From assembly GCA_031256895.1 (NCBI GenBank), contig JAIRPR010000102.1, forward strand, positions 1 to 38,220: 38,220 bases of DNA, written 5' to 3'. Made by a program: the position numbers and the translations under genes. Within the stretch, counting starts at the first letter, position 1. The number at the start of each line of letters is the position of its first letter. Source of the stretch: Coriobacteriaceae bacterium (lineage in GTDB: Bacteria; Actinomycetota; Coriobacteriia; Coriobacteriales; Eggerthellaceae). The notes beneath the pieces are model-generated. The model saw nothing but the letters and a program-made list of their open reading frames with translations. It was not told where the DNA came from and made no database searches. Positions 8,108 to 15,667 of the stretch are shown piece by piece.

Positions 8108-8700
8108 GTGATGCGACCTACCTTCTGGACTCTAACGCATTTATATCTCCATACAGGCGATACTATCGATTCTCTTTCTGTCCAGGCTTTTGGGATTTCT
8201 TGCACTTCCAATTCGAGAGCGGGGAATCCCAGAGCATCAGCAAGGTCTACGACGAGATTACAAGGAACACCGACGATTTGTCCAAATGGCTCAAAGCCAA
8301 TCTGAACAAGAAGATGTTTATCGACGCTACACAAGACCCTGAAGTCATCAGTAAATACGAAGATGTCTCTGCATGGGTGATGGGCAACGAACGGTTCCTG
8401 GATTCCGCTAAACGAGATTTCTTACAAGTTCCTGAAGCAGACCCGTGGTTATGTGCCTTTGCGGCAGTTCATGGCTGCACTGTTGTCACTGAAGAAGTAA
8501 GTGACCCCCAAGCGCGCAGAAGGGTCTCCCTCGCGGATGTTTTGGATGCATTCGAGGTGCCATACGTCAATGTCTTCGATTTTCTCGAAACGCAACAGGC
8601 CAAGTTCATTCTGGAGCAAACGAAGGATAATTGCCAAGCAGCTTGCCCCTCGTCAAGTTTATCGTCTGACCAGCAATACCGTGATTCAGAAATGCAATAG
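8104..8700 (+). CDS. DUF4411 family PIN-like protein (putative toxin ribonuclease)
   Basis: 198-residue protein with a PIN-like pattern of acidic residues: TYLLDSNAFI near the start (Asp9), VYDEI (Glu51), ADPWLCAFA (Asp113) and a late VTEEVSDP segment. PIN proteins usually cut RNA with Mg or Mn held by such acids, and DUF4411 is regularly found next to ImmA/IrrE-type genes. Toxin activity is inferred and not shown. It starts inside the stop of the upstream gene (ATGA overlap). Its last three codons and stop lie at 8690-8700, within the imperfect start of the right flanking repeat, so the gene's 3' end may have been set by the insertion event. Confidence 0.82.
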   Translation: MSDATYLLDSNAFISPYRRYYRFSFCPGFWDFLHFQFESGESQSISKVYDEITRNTDDLSKWLKANLNKKMFIDATQDPEVISKYEDVSAWVMGNERFLDSAKRDFLQVPEADPWLCAFAAVHGCTVVTEEVSDPQARRRVSLADVLDAFEVPYVNVFDFLETQQAKFILEQTKDNCQAACPSSSLSSDQQYRDSEMQ

Positions 8701-8707
8701 GGCTTAG

Positions 8708-8801
8708 GTTCTCGTGTATTGCCGCAGGTGATGGCTTGGGCTTAAGGGCGGTTCCTTTGTCGCTGGTCAGGACTTGGGCTTGGGATTGATAGCTTTGCCG
8801 C
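8708..8801. repeat. Right 94-bp direct repeat flanking the ImmA/DUF4411 module
   Basis: Identical to 6739-6832. It lies between the end of the DUF4411 gene and the 3' end of the convergent 4Fe-4S gene (8863). Beyond base 8801 the two copies diverge completely. Confidence 0.93.
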
Positions 8802-8862
8802 TGATGAAGGCCTGGGCTTTGGCTTGGTGCGGGTGCGCGTTGCTCCCTTCGGTTATCCGCGG

Positions 8863-10077
8863 TTATTTCAGGCCTGATACCGGGTCGGGTGGCGCGGCGG
8901 GCGGCAGGAGCTTGATGACGTGTGGCTCGAAATCGAGCAACTCAGCAAAGGTTATCCGGGTTCCCAGCTCAAGGCAGTGCTTCAAGCAGACATCGGAACA
9001 GGTGCCACACTGCACGCATTCGGCCATAGAGAACTCCAGGTAAGCCTTGTACGTTCCATCGTCTTTGCGGCTGGCATGTATCCCACCGCTGACGTGGTTC
9101 TTCCTTCGTGCGTTCTTCTTCGCTTCCTCGGTGCCTTCCTCGACAAGCTTGAGGGCGCCTGTGGGACAGAAGACCGAACACATGCCGCAGGCATTGCATA
9201 CCGCGGTATCTATGGCGGGGTTGCCCCAAAGGCGGGTCTCGCATCCGGCGATACGAGGAAGGCCCACCTGGTCGAGCGAGTCAAGGATGCCCATCCTTCG
9301 GGAGGCGTTGAATCGCGGAAGTGTCCCTTCGGCAGAGATGCCAAGCCGTTCCCGCAGGCTGAGGGTCTTTTCTTCCTGGTTCTTCTTGAGGATGTTGACC
9401 ACCGTTTTCCCGGCAGCATCTTTGGCGCGTCCCCGGGTCTGCGAGAAGAAATCCCTTCGCGACACCCCATAGAGCCCTGACGTGTCCTTGAGCACCATGT
9501 CTTCGGGAAACGCTTGGTCGCGTTCGAGGCGTGCGGGGCTCCCGAAGGCTTCAAGCAAGGTGTTCACCGAGGTCGCAGTGGCTTCGATCCCCGGGATGCA
9601 AGCACGGAACCTGCAGGTGTCACAAGTTCCGTCAACCGCCACGATGCGCGATATTCCCTGTGCTGCCAAGGCAATCAACAGGTTCTCTTCCAAACGGGCC
9701 AAACAAGGGACCTCAACGAACCTTTGTGGGTCGGCCCTGCGCTTCGCGGCTATCCGGGCACAGGCGATGACCACCCGGCCTTCGTCTTTTCCGCAAGCAG
9801 CTGCAAAGGATTGCGCCAATTCCTCATCAAGGGGACGCAAGGGGATCAGCGCCTCGGTCGGGCACACGACCGTGCAAGCCCCACAGGCGACGCAGGCCTT
9901 GTTGTTCAGTTCAAGGCTGTTCCCCTCTATGGTGAAGGCTTCTGTCGGGCATGCTTCCTGGCACTTGCGGCAGCGCACGTTGCGGTTGCGCACCACCACG
10001 CAACGGTTGGCAGCCACATAGACCGCCTTGCTCTCGAGTGCTTCGGCTAAATCGACTATATCGATGATACTGGGCAT
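8863..10077 (-). CDS. Multi-cluster 4Fe-4S ferredoxin-type protein
   Basis: Electron-transfer protein of about 404 residues with four Cys clusters. Two are near the N-terminus (CRKCQEACP and CVACGACTVVCP) and two near the C-terminus (CNACGMCSVFCP and CVQCGTCSDVC). A separate CDTCRFRAC motif lies in the middle. No signal peptide, heme or flavin motif is seen, so a cytoplasmic electron carrier or an assembly factor for a redox enzyme is likely. The ATG at 10077 is taken as the start; the longer frame begins at a TTG inside mobBA. It starts 7 bp after the MobB-MobA stop, so it is in the same operon, which fits a role around molybdoenzymes. The exact partner is unknown. Confidence 0.85.
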   Translation of the reverse strand: MPSIIDIVDLAEALESKAVYVAANRCVVVRNRNVRCRKCQEACPTEAFTIEGNSLELNNKACVACGACTVVCPTEALIPLRPLDEELAQSFAAACGKDEGRVVIACARIAAKRRADPQRFVEVPCLARLEENLLIALAAQGISRIVAVDGTCDTCRFRACIPGIEATATSVNTLLEAFGSPARLERDQAFPEDMVLKDTSGLYGVSRRDFFSQTRGRAKDAAGKTVVNILKKNQEEKTLSLRERLGISAEGTLPRFNASRRMGILDSLDQVGLPRIAGCETRLWGNPAIDTAVCNACGMCSVFCPTGALKLVEEGTEEAKKNARRKNHVSGGIHASRKDDGTYKAYLEFSMAECVQCGTCSDVCLKHCLELGTRITFAELLDFEPHVIKLLPPAAPPDPVSGLK

Positions 10078-10084
10078 GGCCTGG

Positions 10085-11581
10085 TTATCCGTCCAAGAAG
10101 GACCGCTCAATGGCGGCCAGTTCCTCGGGTGTGTTGGCGTTGATGAAGCAACCGCCCATTGGTTCGACCTCGAGTACCTTGGTCTGGGGGAACTCGAAGA
10201 CCTTCACCTTGTTGAAGAAGGCCTGTGCCCGCTTGTCCCCCTGATCGAGTATCTCCTTGATGATGGGGATGCAGTCGTCCTTTCGATACATCGCGTGGAA
10301 GGGCTCGAAGCCGTGCTTGTTGACCGGCACGACCACATCGGCTCCGGTCTCGGTCATGGTGTTCGCTTCGGCAACCACTAAAGCGGGCGAAGCGAACACC
10401 ATGTCACAAGCCACAATGGCCACATACGGGTTGGTGGCTGCCTGGAGCGCCGTGTACAAGCCCGGCAAGGCGCCACGCGAATCGAACACGTCACGTACCA
10501 GTTTGATGGCTAGATGCGGAAACTCTGTTTTCAGGAACTCGAGGTTCTCGGGCTCGTTGGTGGTGATTATCATCTCGTCGGCAATCTGGCTCAGGCGTTC
10601 GACCAGGCGGGAAATAAGCGGGCGGCCGGCAAAGGGCACGGTGGCCTTGCTGCGGCCCATGCGGCGGCTTTCGCCGCCTGCCTGGATGGCCACGCTCACT
10701 CGGGGGCGGATGAAATGCTCTTCGACGAAATCGGCCAATCCTTTGGTGTCCTCAAGCGAAAATGCCGCAATGCCATAAGACTGTGCCGCCGCAAATGCCT
10801 CTTCGATGTCGGTGATGACCGCGATGGTTTCGGCAGTCGGAAGCTTGTTCGAGATATCCACGTGGTCGGGGGTATGCACCGTGAACTTCTGCAAGACGGA
10901 ATCCGGAATGGCAGCGGCTTGGCTGAGGGCAGCACCCGAAGCCGTGCCCGAAGCCGTGCCCGCGGCCGCACCCGTGGCCGCGGCTGCGGCCGTGCCCGAA
11001 GCCGCACCAGGAACCGTGGCCATGGTCGCGTTTGCACCAGGAGCCGCGCTCGCGGCAGTCCCTGCGGCAGCGCCAGGGACTGGCCCAGAGCCATAGACCC
11101 CTTCTGCCTTCTCCCGTGCTATGATTCCGCGTGTCATCTGCGTGAAGTCGGTGCCCAAAGGCCAGCCTTTCTCTGCCCCTTCGGCAAATACCGAAGCCAC
11201 ACGGCTGTCCGCATCGTTGGCCGCCCTCATTATCTCGATGGTGGGCAGGTTGCTCTTGCGGTAGCCTTCCACGATAACAATGTCGTGGCCGGGCATGTTG
11301 CGGAGAAGCTCCGAGCACTCCATTTCGCCCTCGATGGTCTTGATGCAGGCCATCTGACCAGGAGCCGCAATCACCGTTTCACTGGCACCTGCTGCGCGGT
11401 GCCGGTAGGAATCCTTTCCCGGATAATCGATATCGAAGCCCCTATGCGAATGATGCTTGATGGAACCGACGTCATAGCCACGTGCGACCAATTCTGCTGT
11501 CAGGCGCTCGACACGTGTCGTCTTCCCCGAGTTATGCCGCCCCACAATGGAGATGGCCGGGCTGGGTATAGGTACTTTCAT
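10085..11581 (-). CDS. MobB-MobA fusion, molybdenum cofactor guanylyltransferase
   Basis: Makes molybdopterin guanine dinucleotide from Mo-molybdopterin and GTP. Residues 1-160 are MobB-like with a P-loop GRHNSGKTT (14-22) and the HHSHRGFDID segment. Residues 294-498 are MobA, with the nucleotidyltransferase start QAGGESRRMGRSKA and the metal-site ACDMVF. Residues about 163-224 are a low-complexity Ala/Gly/Thr run (repeats like GTASGTASGAA) placed before the last MobB elements (ITDIEEAF...SLEDTKGLADFVEEH). The insertion is therefore inside MobB and not simply between the domains. An AGG-type ribosome-binding site precedes the ATG. It sits 17 bp after the hydrolase gene in the operon. The length of 498 exceeds a plain MobA plus MobB sum because of the insertion. 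Confidence 0.93.
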   Translation of the reverse strand: MKVPIPSPAISIVGRHNSGKTTRVERLTAELVARGYDVGSIKHHSHRGFDIDYPGKDSYRHRAAGASETVIAAPGQMACIKTIEGEMECSELLRNMPGHDIVIVEGYRKSNLPTIEIMRAANDADSRVASVFAEGAEKGWPLGTDFTQMTRGIIAREKAEGVYGSGPVPGAAAGTAASAAPGANATMATVPGAASGTAAAAATGAAAGTASGTASGAALSQAAAIPDSVLQKFTVHTPDHVDISNKLPTAETIAVITDIEEAFAAAQSYGIAAFSLEDTKGLADFVEEHFIRPRVSVAIQAGGESRRMGRSKATVPFAGRPLISRLVERLSQIADEMIITTNEPENLEFLKTEFPHLAIKLVRDVFDSRGALPGLYTALQAATNPYVAIVACDMVFASPALVVAEANTMTETGADVVVPVNKHGFEPFHAMYRKDDCIPIIKEILDQGDKRAQAFFNKVKVFEFPQTKVLEVEPMGGCFINANTPEELAAIERSFLDG

Positions 11582-11598
11582 AACAGGAACCTCACAGG

Positions 11599-12195
11599 CT
11601 AGTCGGCGTGGATGCGGTTGATGACCTGGATATGTATCCCCTCCATGACATCGAGTGCCTTTTCGTGGAGCGCTTCGTCAAAAGAGGCGGTTGCGGAAGC
11701 GTCCACAATAACGGGCACTTCAGGGACAGCTGTCTTGGCGATGACGGCATTCGCCAAGACACAGATGTTGGATACCAAACCCACCAGCTCGATGCTCGAA
11801 AAAGGAAGCGTTCCATGCTTTGCGGCTTCAAGCTGCCTGCCTTGCAGGTACTCCAAGAGGCTCAGTGAACCGAAGCTCGGCTTGGTGAACACCTGGTCGC
11901 CCTCATCTTGCAGGACGGCCACCTTGCCGAAGAGCCTTGCGCCTTCTGTCCCGGTGAGGCAATGCTCCACGGGAAGGTTCCTTCCTTCCAGGGTTTCCAG
12001 GTAGCTTGGTCCATGCGTGTCCAAGGTGAAGGCAACCTCGTCGCCTGATGCCCGGTACTCGGCTATCTTTTCGGCGATGGGGCCTTCCAGCGCCTCGGCG
12101 CCCGGAAAGCCCAAGGATCCGTTCACAAAATCGTTCTGGTAATCCACGACCAGCAGCAGGCGCTTCGCTTCGACTGCTGCACCTTCCTTATACAT
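11599..12195 (-). CDS. Cysteine hydrolase, isochorismatase/nicotinamidase-like
   Basis: 198-residue hydrolase of the isochorismatase superfamily. The catalytic triad is Asp18 (VVDYQNDF), Lys105 (FTKPSFGS) and Cys145 (VSNICVLANA). Asp59, His61 and His78 in TLDTHGPSYLET...LPVEHC match the metal site of nicotinamidases, so deamidation of nicotinamide to nicotinate (NAD salvage) is the best guess, although the superfamily is broad. Its ATG overlaps the end of the upstream YerC-like gene by 8 bp (ATGTATAA), indicating coupling. An alternative in-frame start a few codons downstream cannot be excluded. Confidence 0.88.
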   Translation of the reverse strand: MYKEGAAVEAKRLLLVVDYQNDFVNGSLGFPGAEALEGPIAEKIAEYRASGDEVAFTLDTHGPSYLETLEGRNLPVEHCLTGTEGARLFGKVAVLQDEGDQVFTKPSFGSLSLLEYLQGRQLEAAKHGTLPFSSIELVGLVSNICVLANAVIAKTAVPEVPVIVDASATASFDEALHEKALDVMEGIHIQVINRIHAD

Positions 12196-12487
12196 AGGCC
12201 TCCTTCTCCTTCAATGCCTCAAGCGCTCGGGCATAGCCGCCCGATCCATAGCTCAGGCATTTTGAGACCCTTGCCACCGTGGTCGCCGAAGCACAGGTCT
12301 TTTTGATGATGGTGGCATAGGACTTCCCTTCGCTGAGCATACGCGCCACTTCGAGGCGTTGGGTTATTTCCTGTATCTCCCTTATGGTGAAAAGGTCATC
12401 GAGCAAAAGACTGATGTCTTCCCGTTCATTCAGCCTGGTAAGAACGGTCAAGAGGTTGTCCAGTTCGCTGTTCTGCAGATCCTTCAT
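12188..12487 (-). CDS. YerC/YecD family TrpR-like DNA-binding protein
   Basis: Small (99-residue) transcription regulator of the Trp repressor fold. Core segments LTRLNEREDISLLLDDLFT, IQEITQRLEVARMLSEGKSY and KKTCASATTVARVSKCL form the helix-turn-helix seen in this family. The ATG at 12487 follows an excellent GAAGGGAAGGAT ribosome-binding site. The longer frame begins at a GTG and would add a Arg-rich, non-conserved stretch. It is the first gene of the YerC, hydrolase, MobBA, 4Fe-4S group and may control it. No ligand can be inferred. Confidence 0.88.
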   Translation of the reverse strand: MKDLQNSELDNLLTVLTRLNEREDISLLLDDLFTIREIQEITQRLEVARMLSEGKSYATIIKKTCASATTVARVSKCLSYGSGGYARALEALKEKEAYV

Positions 12488-12618
12488 ATCCTTCCCTTCA
12501 TCCTTGGGGCTTGGGACGGCTTGCAGACGCAAGACCCGTGTGCGGGTTTCGTCAAACCGGCCATATACGTCCACTTCCCTCTCATCATTTCACTGCCTTC
12601 ACTATCCTGTTTCCCTTT

Positions 12619-12708
12619 GCTTCCGCTTCGCTGCCGTCATTCGTCTTTGCTTCCCTATCGCTGCCGTCACTCGTCTTTGCTTCCGCTTCTTTGCCCGCAC
12701 TGGTTGTT
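12619..12708. repeat. Three 30-bp degenerate tandem repeats between cimA and yerC-like gene
   Basis: Units 12619-12648, 12649-12678 and 12679-12708 share the pattern GCTTCCGCTTCGCTGCCGTC plus CTCGTCTTT. The first two are closest. Shorter TTGTTGCCCG copies continue toward the cimA stop. The array separates the end of cimA (12739) from the YerC-like gene downstream and contains no gene. Confidence 0.85.
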
Positions 12709-12738
12709 GCCCGCATTCGTTGTTGCCCGGACGCGTCT

Positions 12739-14328
12739 TTACTTGCCCATCCTCATCAGGCCATAATCAAGGGCATCCACCAAGGCGTTCCAAGACGCCT
12801 CGATGATGTTCTCGGAAACGCCTACCGTGCCCCAGCTGCCTTGTTTGTCGCGAGAAGTGATGACCACACGCGTTATGGCGCCGGTCCCCACGTTCTCGTC
12901 CAGGATGCGTACCTTGAAATCGACCAGCTCTATTCCTTTTACGTCTGGGTAGAACTCGGTGATGGCCAAGCGCAGGGCGTTGTCGAGCGCACCTACAGGG
13001 CCTGCACCTTCGCCGGTTGCCACGAAGCGCCTCTTACCCACGTGTATCTTGATGGTTGCCTCGCTCATGGCATCCTTCGCCCAAGCCCCGGTGTCTTCCC
13101 GGTCATCAACGATGACCCGGAAGCTCTCAAGCTTGAAGTGGGGAGTGAAGCCTCCCAAAAGGCTGCGGATAAGGATGGCGAGCGACCCGTCGGCCACCTC
13201 GTAGCTGTAACCTTCCTGTTCACGGCGTTTTATCTCGTCAAGTATCTTCTGCACGGGCGCATCGTCGACGGAAAGGTCTATGCCTAAGGTCTTGGCCTTG
13301 GCAACAAGCGAAGCTTTGCCGGCAAGCTCGCTCACCAGCATCCGCGTCATATTGCCCACCGTGGATGGGTCGGCATGTTCATAAGCCTGAGGGAAGCGCG
13401 CTATAGCGCTGGCGTGCAAGCCCCCCTTATGGGCAAAAGCCGAAGCGCCCGTATAGGGGTGATGGCTGGGCACCGCCCTATTGCAGGTCTCCGCAACGAA
13501 CTGCGCAACACCGGTCAACTGCCGCAGTCGGTCAGGTCCGACGCAAACATAGCCCATCTTCAGCTCAAGGTCGGCAATGACGGTGAGGATGTCGGCATTC
13601 CCGACCCTCTCCCCGAATCCGTTCACGGTGCCCTGCACGGTGGTCGCCCCCGCCCGGACCGCAGCCAGGGTGTTTGCCACCGCGCAGCCGGAATCGTTGT
13701 GACAATGGATTCCCAGGGCAGCCCTCGGAACCACCGATGCCGCTTGCCGGACCATCTCTTCGACTTCGAAGGGCAATGCCCCGCCGTTGGTCTCACAGAG
13801 GTCGATCGAGTCGGCACCGGACAGGTAGGCTGCTTTCAAACATTCAAGCGCATAATCGGCGTTGGCCTTGAAGCCGTCGAAGAAGTGCTCGGCATCGAAG
13901 ACCACCCGCACGCCCTGGGACTTCAAGTAACTGACCGAATCGGCTATCATGCGCAGGTTCTCATTCAGAGTGGCCTGCAAGGCATGGATGACCTGCTGAT
14001 CCCAGGTCTTCCCCACTATGGTGACCACTGGTGCGCCCGATGTCAAAAGGTCGGCAAGCCCGGCATCGTTTTTTGCGGCCACACCCTTCTTGCAGGTCGA
14101 TCCGAAGGCCGCGATGCGCGCATGCTTCAAGGGAAGGCGCTGGACTTCCCGGAAGAAGGCGATGTCCTTGGGGTTCGAAGCAGGGTATCCGCCCTCGATG
14201 TAATCGATGCCGAACCCGTCCAAGCGCTCGACGATGCGCAGCTTGTCCTCAAGGGAAAGAACGATGCCTTCGCTCTGTTCGCCGTCCCGAAGGGTGGAAT
14301 CGTAGGTGTGTATCCTGTGCTTGGCCAA
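12739..14328 (-). CDS. cimA: (R)-citramalate synthase
   Basis: Condenses pyruvate and acetyl-CoA to citramalate, the first step of the threonine-independent route to 2-oxobutyrate and isoleucine. The protein (about 529 residues) has the HMGL-like catalytic signature TYDSTLRDGEQSEGI near the start, the HCHNDSGCAVANTLAA metal-binding segment, and HKGGLHASAI. The C-terminal LeuA-type allosteric domain contains ALDNALRLAITEFYP. No ATG fits. TTG at 14328, preceded by GAGG at 7 bp, is the most likely start, 2 bp after the ilvE stop; an upstream TTG at 14349 overlaps ilvE and lacks a ribosome-binding site. The length and C-terminal pattern favour CimA over 2-isopropylmalate synthase. The neighbouring ilvE supports a branched-chain role. 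Confidence 0.92.
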   Translation of the reverse strand: MAKHRIHTYDSTLRDGEQSEGIVLSLEDKLRIVERLDGFGIDYIEGGYPASNPKDIAFFREVQRLPLKHARIAAFGSTCKKGVAAKNDAGLADLLTSGAPVVTIVGKTWDQQVIHALQATLNENLRMIADSVSYLKSQGVRVVFDAEHFFDGFKANADYALECLKAAYLSGADSIDLCETNGGALPFEVEEMVRQAASVVPRAALGIHCHNDSGCAVANTLAAVRAGATTVQGTVNGFGERVGNADILTVIADLELKMGYVCVGPDRLRQLTGVAQFVAETCNRAVPSHHPYTGASAFAHKGGLHASAIARFPQAYEHADPSTVGNMTRMLVSELAGKASLVAKAKTLGIDLSVDDAPVQKILDEIKRREQEGYSYEVADGSLAILIRSLLGGFTPHFKLESFRVIVDDREDTGAWAKDAMSEATIKIHVGKRRFVATGEGAGPVGALDNALRLAITEFYPDVKGIELVDFKVRILDENVGTGAITRVVITSRDKQGSWGTVGVSENIIEASWNALVDALDYGLMRMGK

Positions 14329-14330
14329 GC

Positions 14331-15254
14331 CTAGACCTCGGTCAGCCAATCATAGTAATCATCGACCTTCCCATATGCCACCTTGAAGAACTGTTCCTGC
14401 AAGGCACGGGTCACCGGGCCAGGCTTCCCTATGGGGCGCTCATCGATGCTGGCCACCGGGGTGACCTCGGCAGCAGAGCCTGTCATGAACACCTCGTCGG
14501 CCACATAGAGGTCTGAACGGGTCAGGCTTTCCTCTATGGAAGGGATATCCAGGTCGTCTGCCAGACAAAGCACGGTGTCGCGCGTAATGCCTTCAAGGAC
14601 GCCATCGGAAAGAGGGGGTGTGGAAAGGATGCCGTCCCGAACGACGAAGAGGTTCTCCCCTGTTCCTTCGCATACCAAGCCGGCCTCGTTCAACATGATC
14701 GCCTCGGCATAGCCATGGGCTTTTGCCTCAAGTTTGGCAAAGATGGAATTCATATAGGATGCGGTCGATTTCATCGCAGGTGGCAGCGCATTCACCGAAC
14801 GTTGGCGCCAAGAAGACACGCCGACGGCCACGCCGTTCTCGAATGCCTCTTCGCCCAGATAGGCGCCCCAAGGCCACACCGCGATGACCACATCGACCGG
14901 AGCCCCCGTAGGGTCTACCCCCATGGTGCCATAGCCGCGGTATACCAGCGGCCGGATGTAGCAGGCCTTAAGGCCGTTCTTGCGGATAAGCTTTACCGTG
15001 GCATCGCACAGCTCGTCCACCGTGTAATCAAGGTCTATCATGGCTATCTTGCAGCTGCGATGCAGGCGCTCCATGTGCTCCCGCAAGCGGAACACATAGC
15101 TCTTCTGGGAATCAGGGTCCTGATAACAGCGGATGCCCTCGAAGACCGCAGAGCCGTAATGCAGCGAATGCGTAAGGACGTGTGTGGTAGCCTGTTCCCA
15201 GGGAACCATTTCCCCGTTCTTCCAGATAAAATCAACTGCGCTGAATCCTGCCAT
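14331..15254 (-). CDS. ilvE: Branched-chain amino-acid aminotransferase
   Basis: PLP fold-type IV transaminase that performs the last step of Ile, Leu and Val synthesis with glutamate as donor. The 307-residue protein has LHYGSAVFEGIRCY (about residues 31-44), the PLP-binding lysine in MKSTASYMNS (Lys162) and the CEGTGENLF cofactor-phosphate region. The ATG at 15254 is preferred to one three codons upstream because AAGGGA then lies at 8 bp. cimA follows 2 bp after the stop, so the two are an operon driven from a promoter near 15400. Length is normal. Confidence 0.95.
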   Translation of the reverse strand: MAGFSAVDFIWKNGEMVPWEQATTHVLTHSLHYGSAVFEGIRCYQDPDSQKSYVFRLREHMERLHRSCKIAMIDLDYTVDELCDATVKLIRKNGLKACYIRPLVYRGYGTMGVDPTGAPVDVVIAVWPWGAYLGEEAFENGVAVGVSSWRQRSVNALPPAMKSTASYMNSIFAKLEAKAHGYAEAIMLNEAGLVCEGTGENLFVVRDGILSTPPLSDGVLEGITRDTVLCLADDLDIPSIEESLTRSDLYVADEVFMTGSAAEVTPVASIDERPIGKPGPVTRALQEQFFKVAYGKVDDYYDWLTEV

Positions 15255-15398
15255 GTCGCACATCCCTTCTGTATCGTTGCAAGGCGGCTTGGCTTCGGTG
15301 CGTGCAGCCCCCGCCTGAGGCCGGGCGCCGGTGAAGCGCCCTACTTGCTCTGGCGATGGCGGCCAAGTACGTTTCGGCGGCCTCGCCCTTCAAACGAT

Positions 15399-15427
15399 AT
15401 TGTACTCTAAGAGGCTAAAGTACGGAA
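15399..15427 (-). promoter_or_regulatory. Possible promoter of ilvE-cimA
   Basis: A good -10 box TACAAT (15399-15404) lies 17 bp downstream of a poor -35 box TTCCGT (15422-15427) in the only AT-rich patch of this gap. The leader of about 140 nt contains a GGCGC/GCGCC hairpin and a GCC-rich hairpin. I see no T-box or Leu/Ile/Val-rich leader peptide. Confidence 0.45.
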
Positions 15428-15517
15428 CAGGATTGCGGAAACTCTGCCGCAAAGGGTGTGCGGAAGAGCTGGATCAGCATGGGCCGCATGAGCCGCACAA
15501 GGAAGGAATGGAGTGGT

Positions 15518-15600
15518 GGAACGCGTGGCCGGGCATCACGGGGTGCGGGCACTCGGCCGAGGAACGCGTGGCCGGGCATCACGGGGTGCGCGATGCCCGG
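15518..15600. repeat. 30-bp direct repeat (two copies) ending in a 9-bp hairpin
   Basis: 15518-15547 and 15561-15590 are identical, starting GGAACGCGTGGCCGGG. The second copy runs into CCGGGCATC (15572-15580), which pairs perfectly with GATGCCCGG (15592-15600). The structure lies 68 bp downstream of the glutamine synthetase stop on the minus strand and might end that transcript, but no T-run follows. Nothing else is evident in 15255-15667 apart from the ilvE promoter region. Confidence 0.8.
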
Positions 15601-15667
15601 CCTGAGACTGAGCGGTTGTTATGGGTCTTCACTTGTCGGCCTGGCTATCGGCCTGGCCTTCAACCAC

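Noticed and set aside
6739-8801. Insertion sequence as the origin of the direct repeats
   Set aside because: No transposase and no terminal inverted repeats were seen. 94 bp is also far longer than a usual target-site duplication.
10514-11602. 362-codon plus-strand frame opposite mobBA, with an Arg/Gly-rich stretch
   Set aside because: The Arg-rich run is the complement of the Ala/Gly linker of MobB-MobA, and all conserved motifs are on the other strand.
13375-14334. 319-codon plus-strand frame opposite cimA
   Set aside because: Shadow of a strongly supported gene; no domain or ribosome-binding signal.
15255-15667. T-box, leader-peptide attenuator or riboswitch before ilvE
   Set aside because: No T-box sequence, no run of branched-chain codons and no recognised riboswitch core. 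Only ordinary GC-rich hairpins and a short direct repeat are seen.
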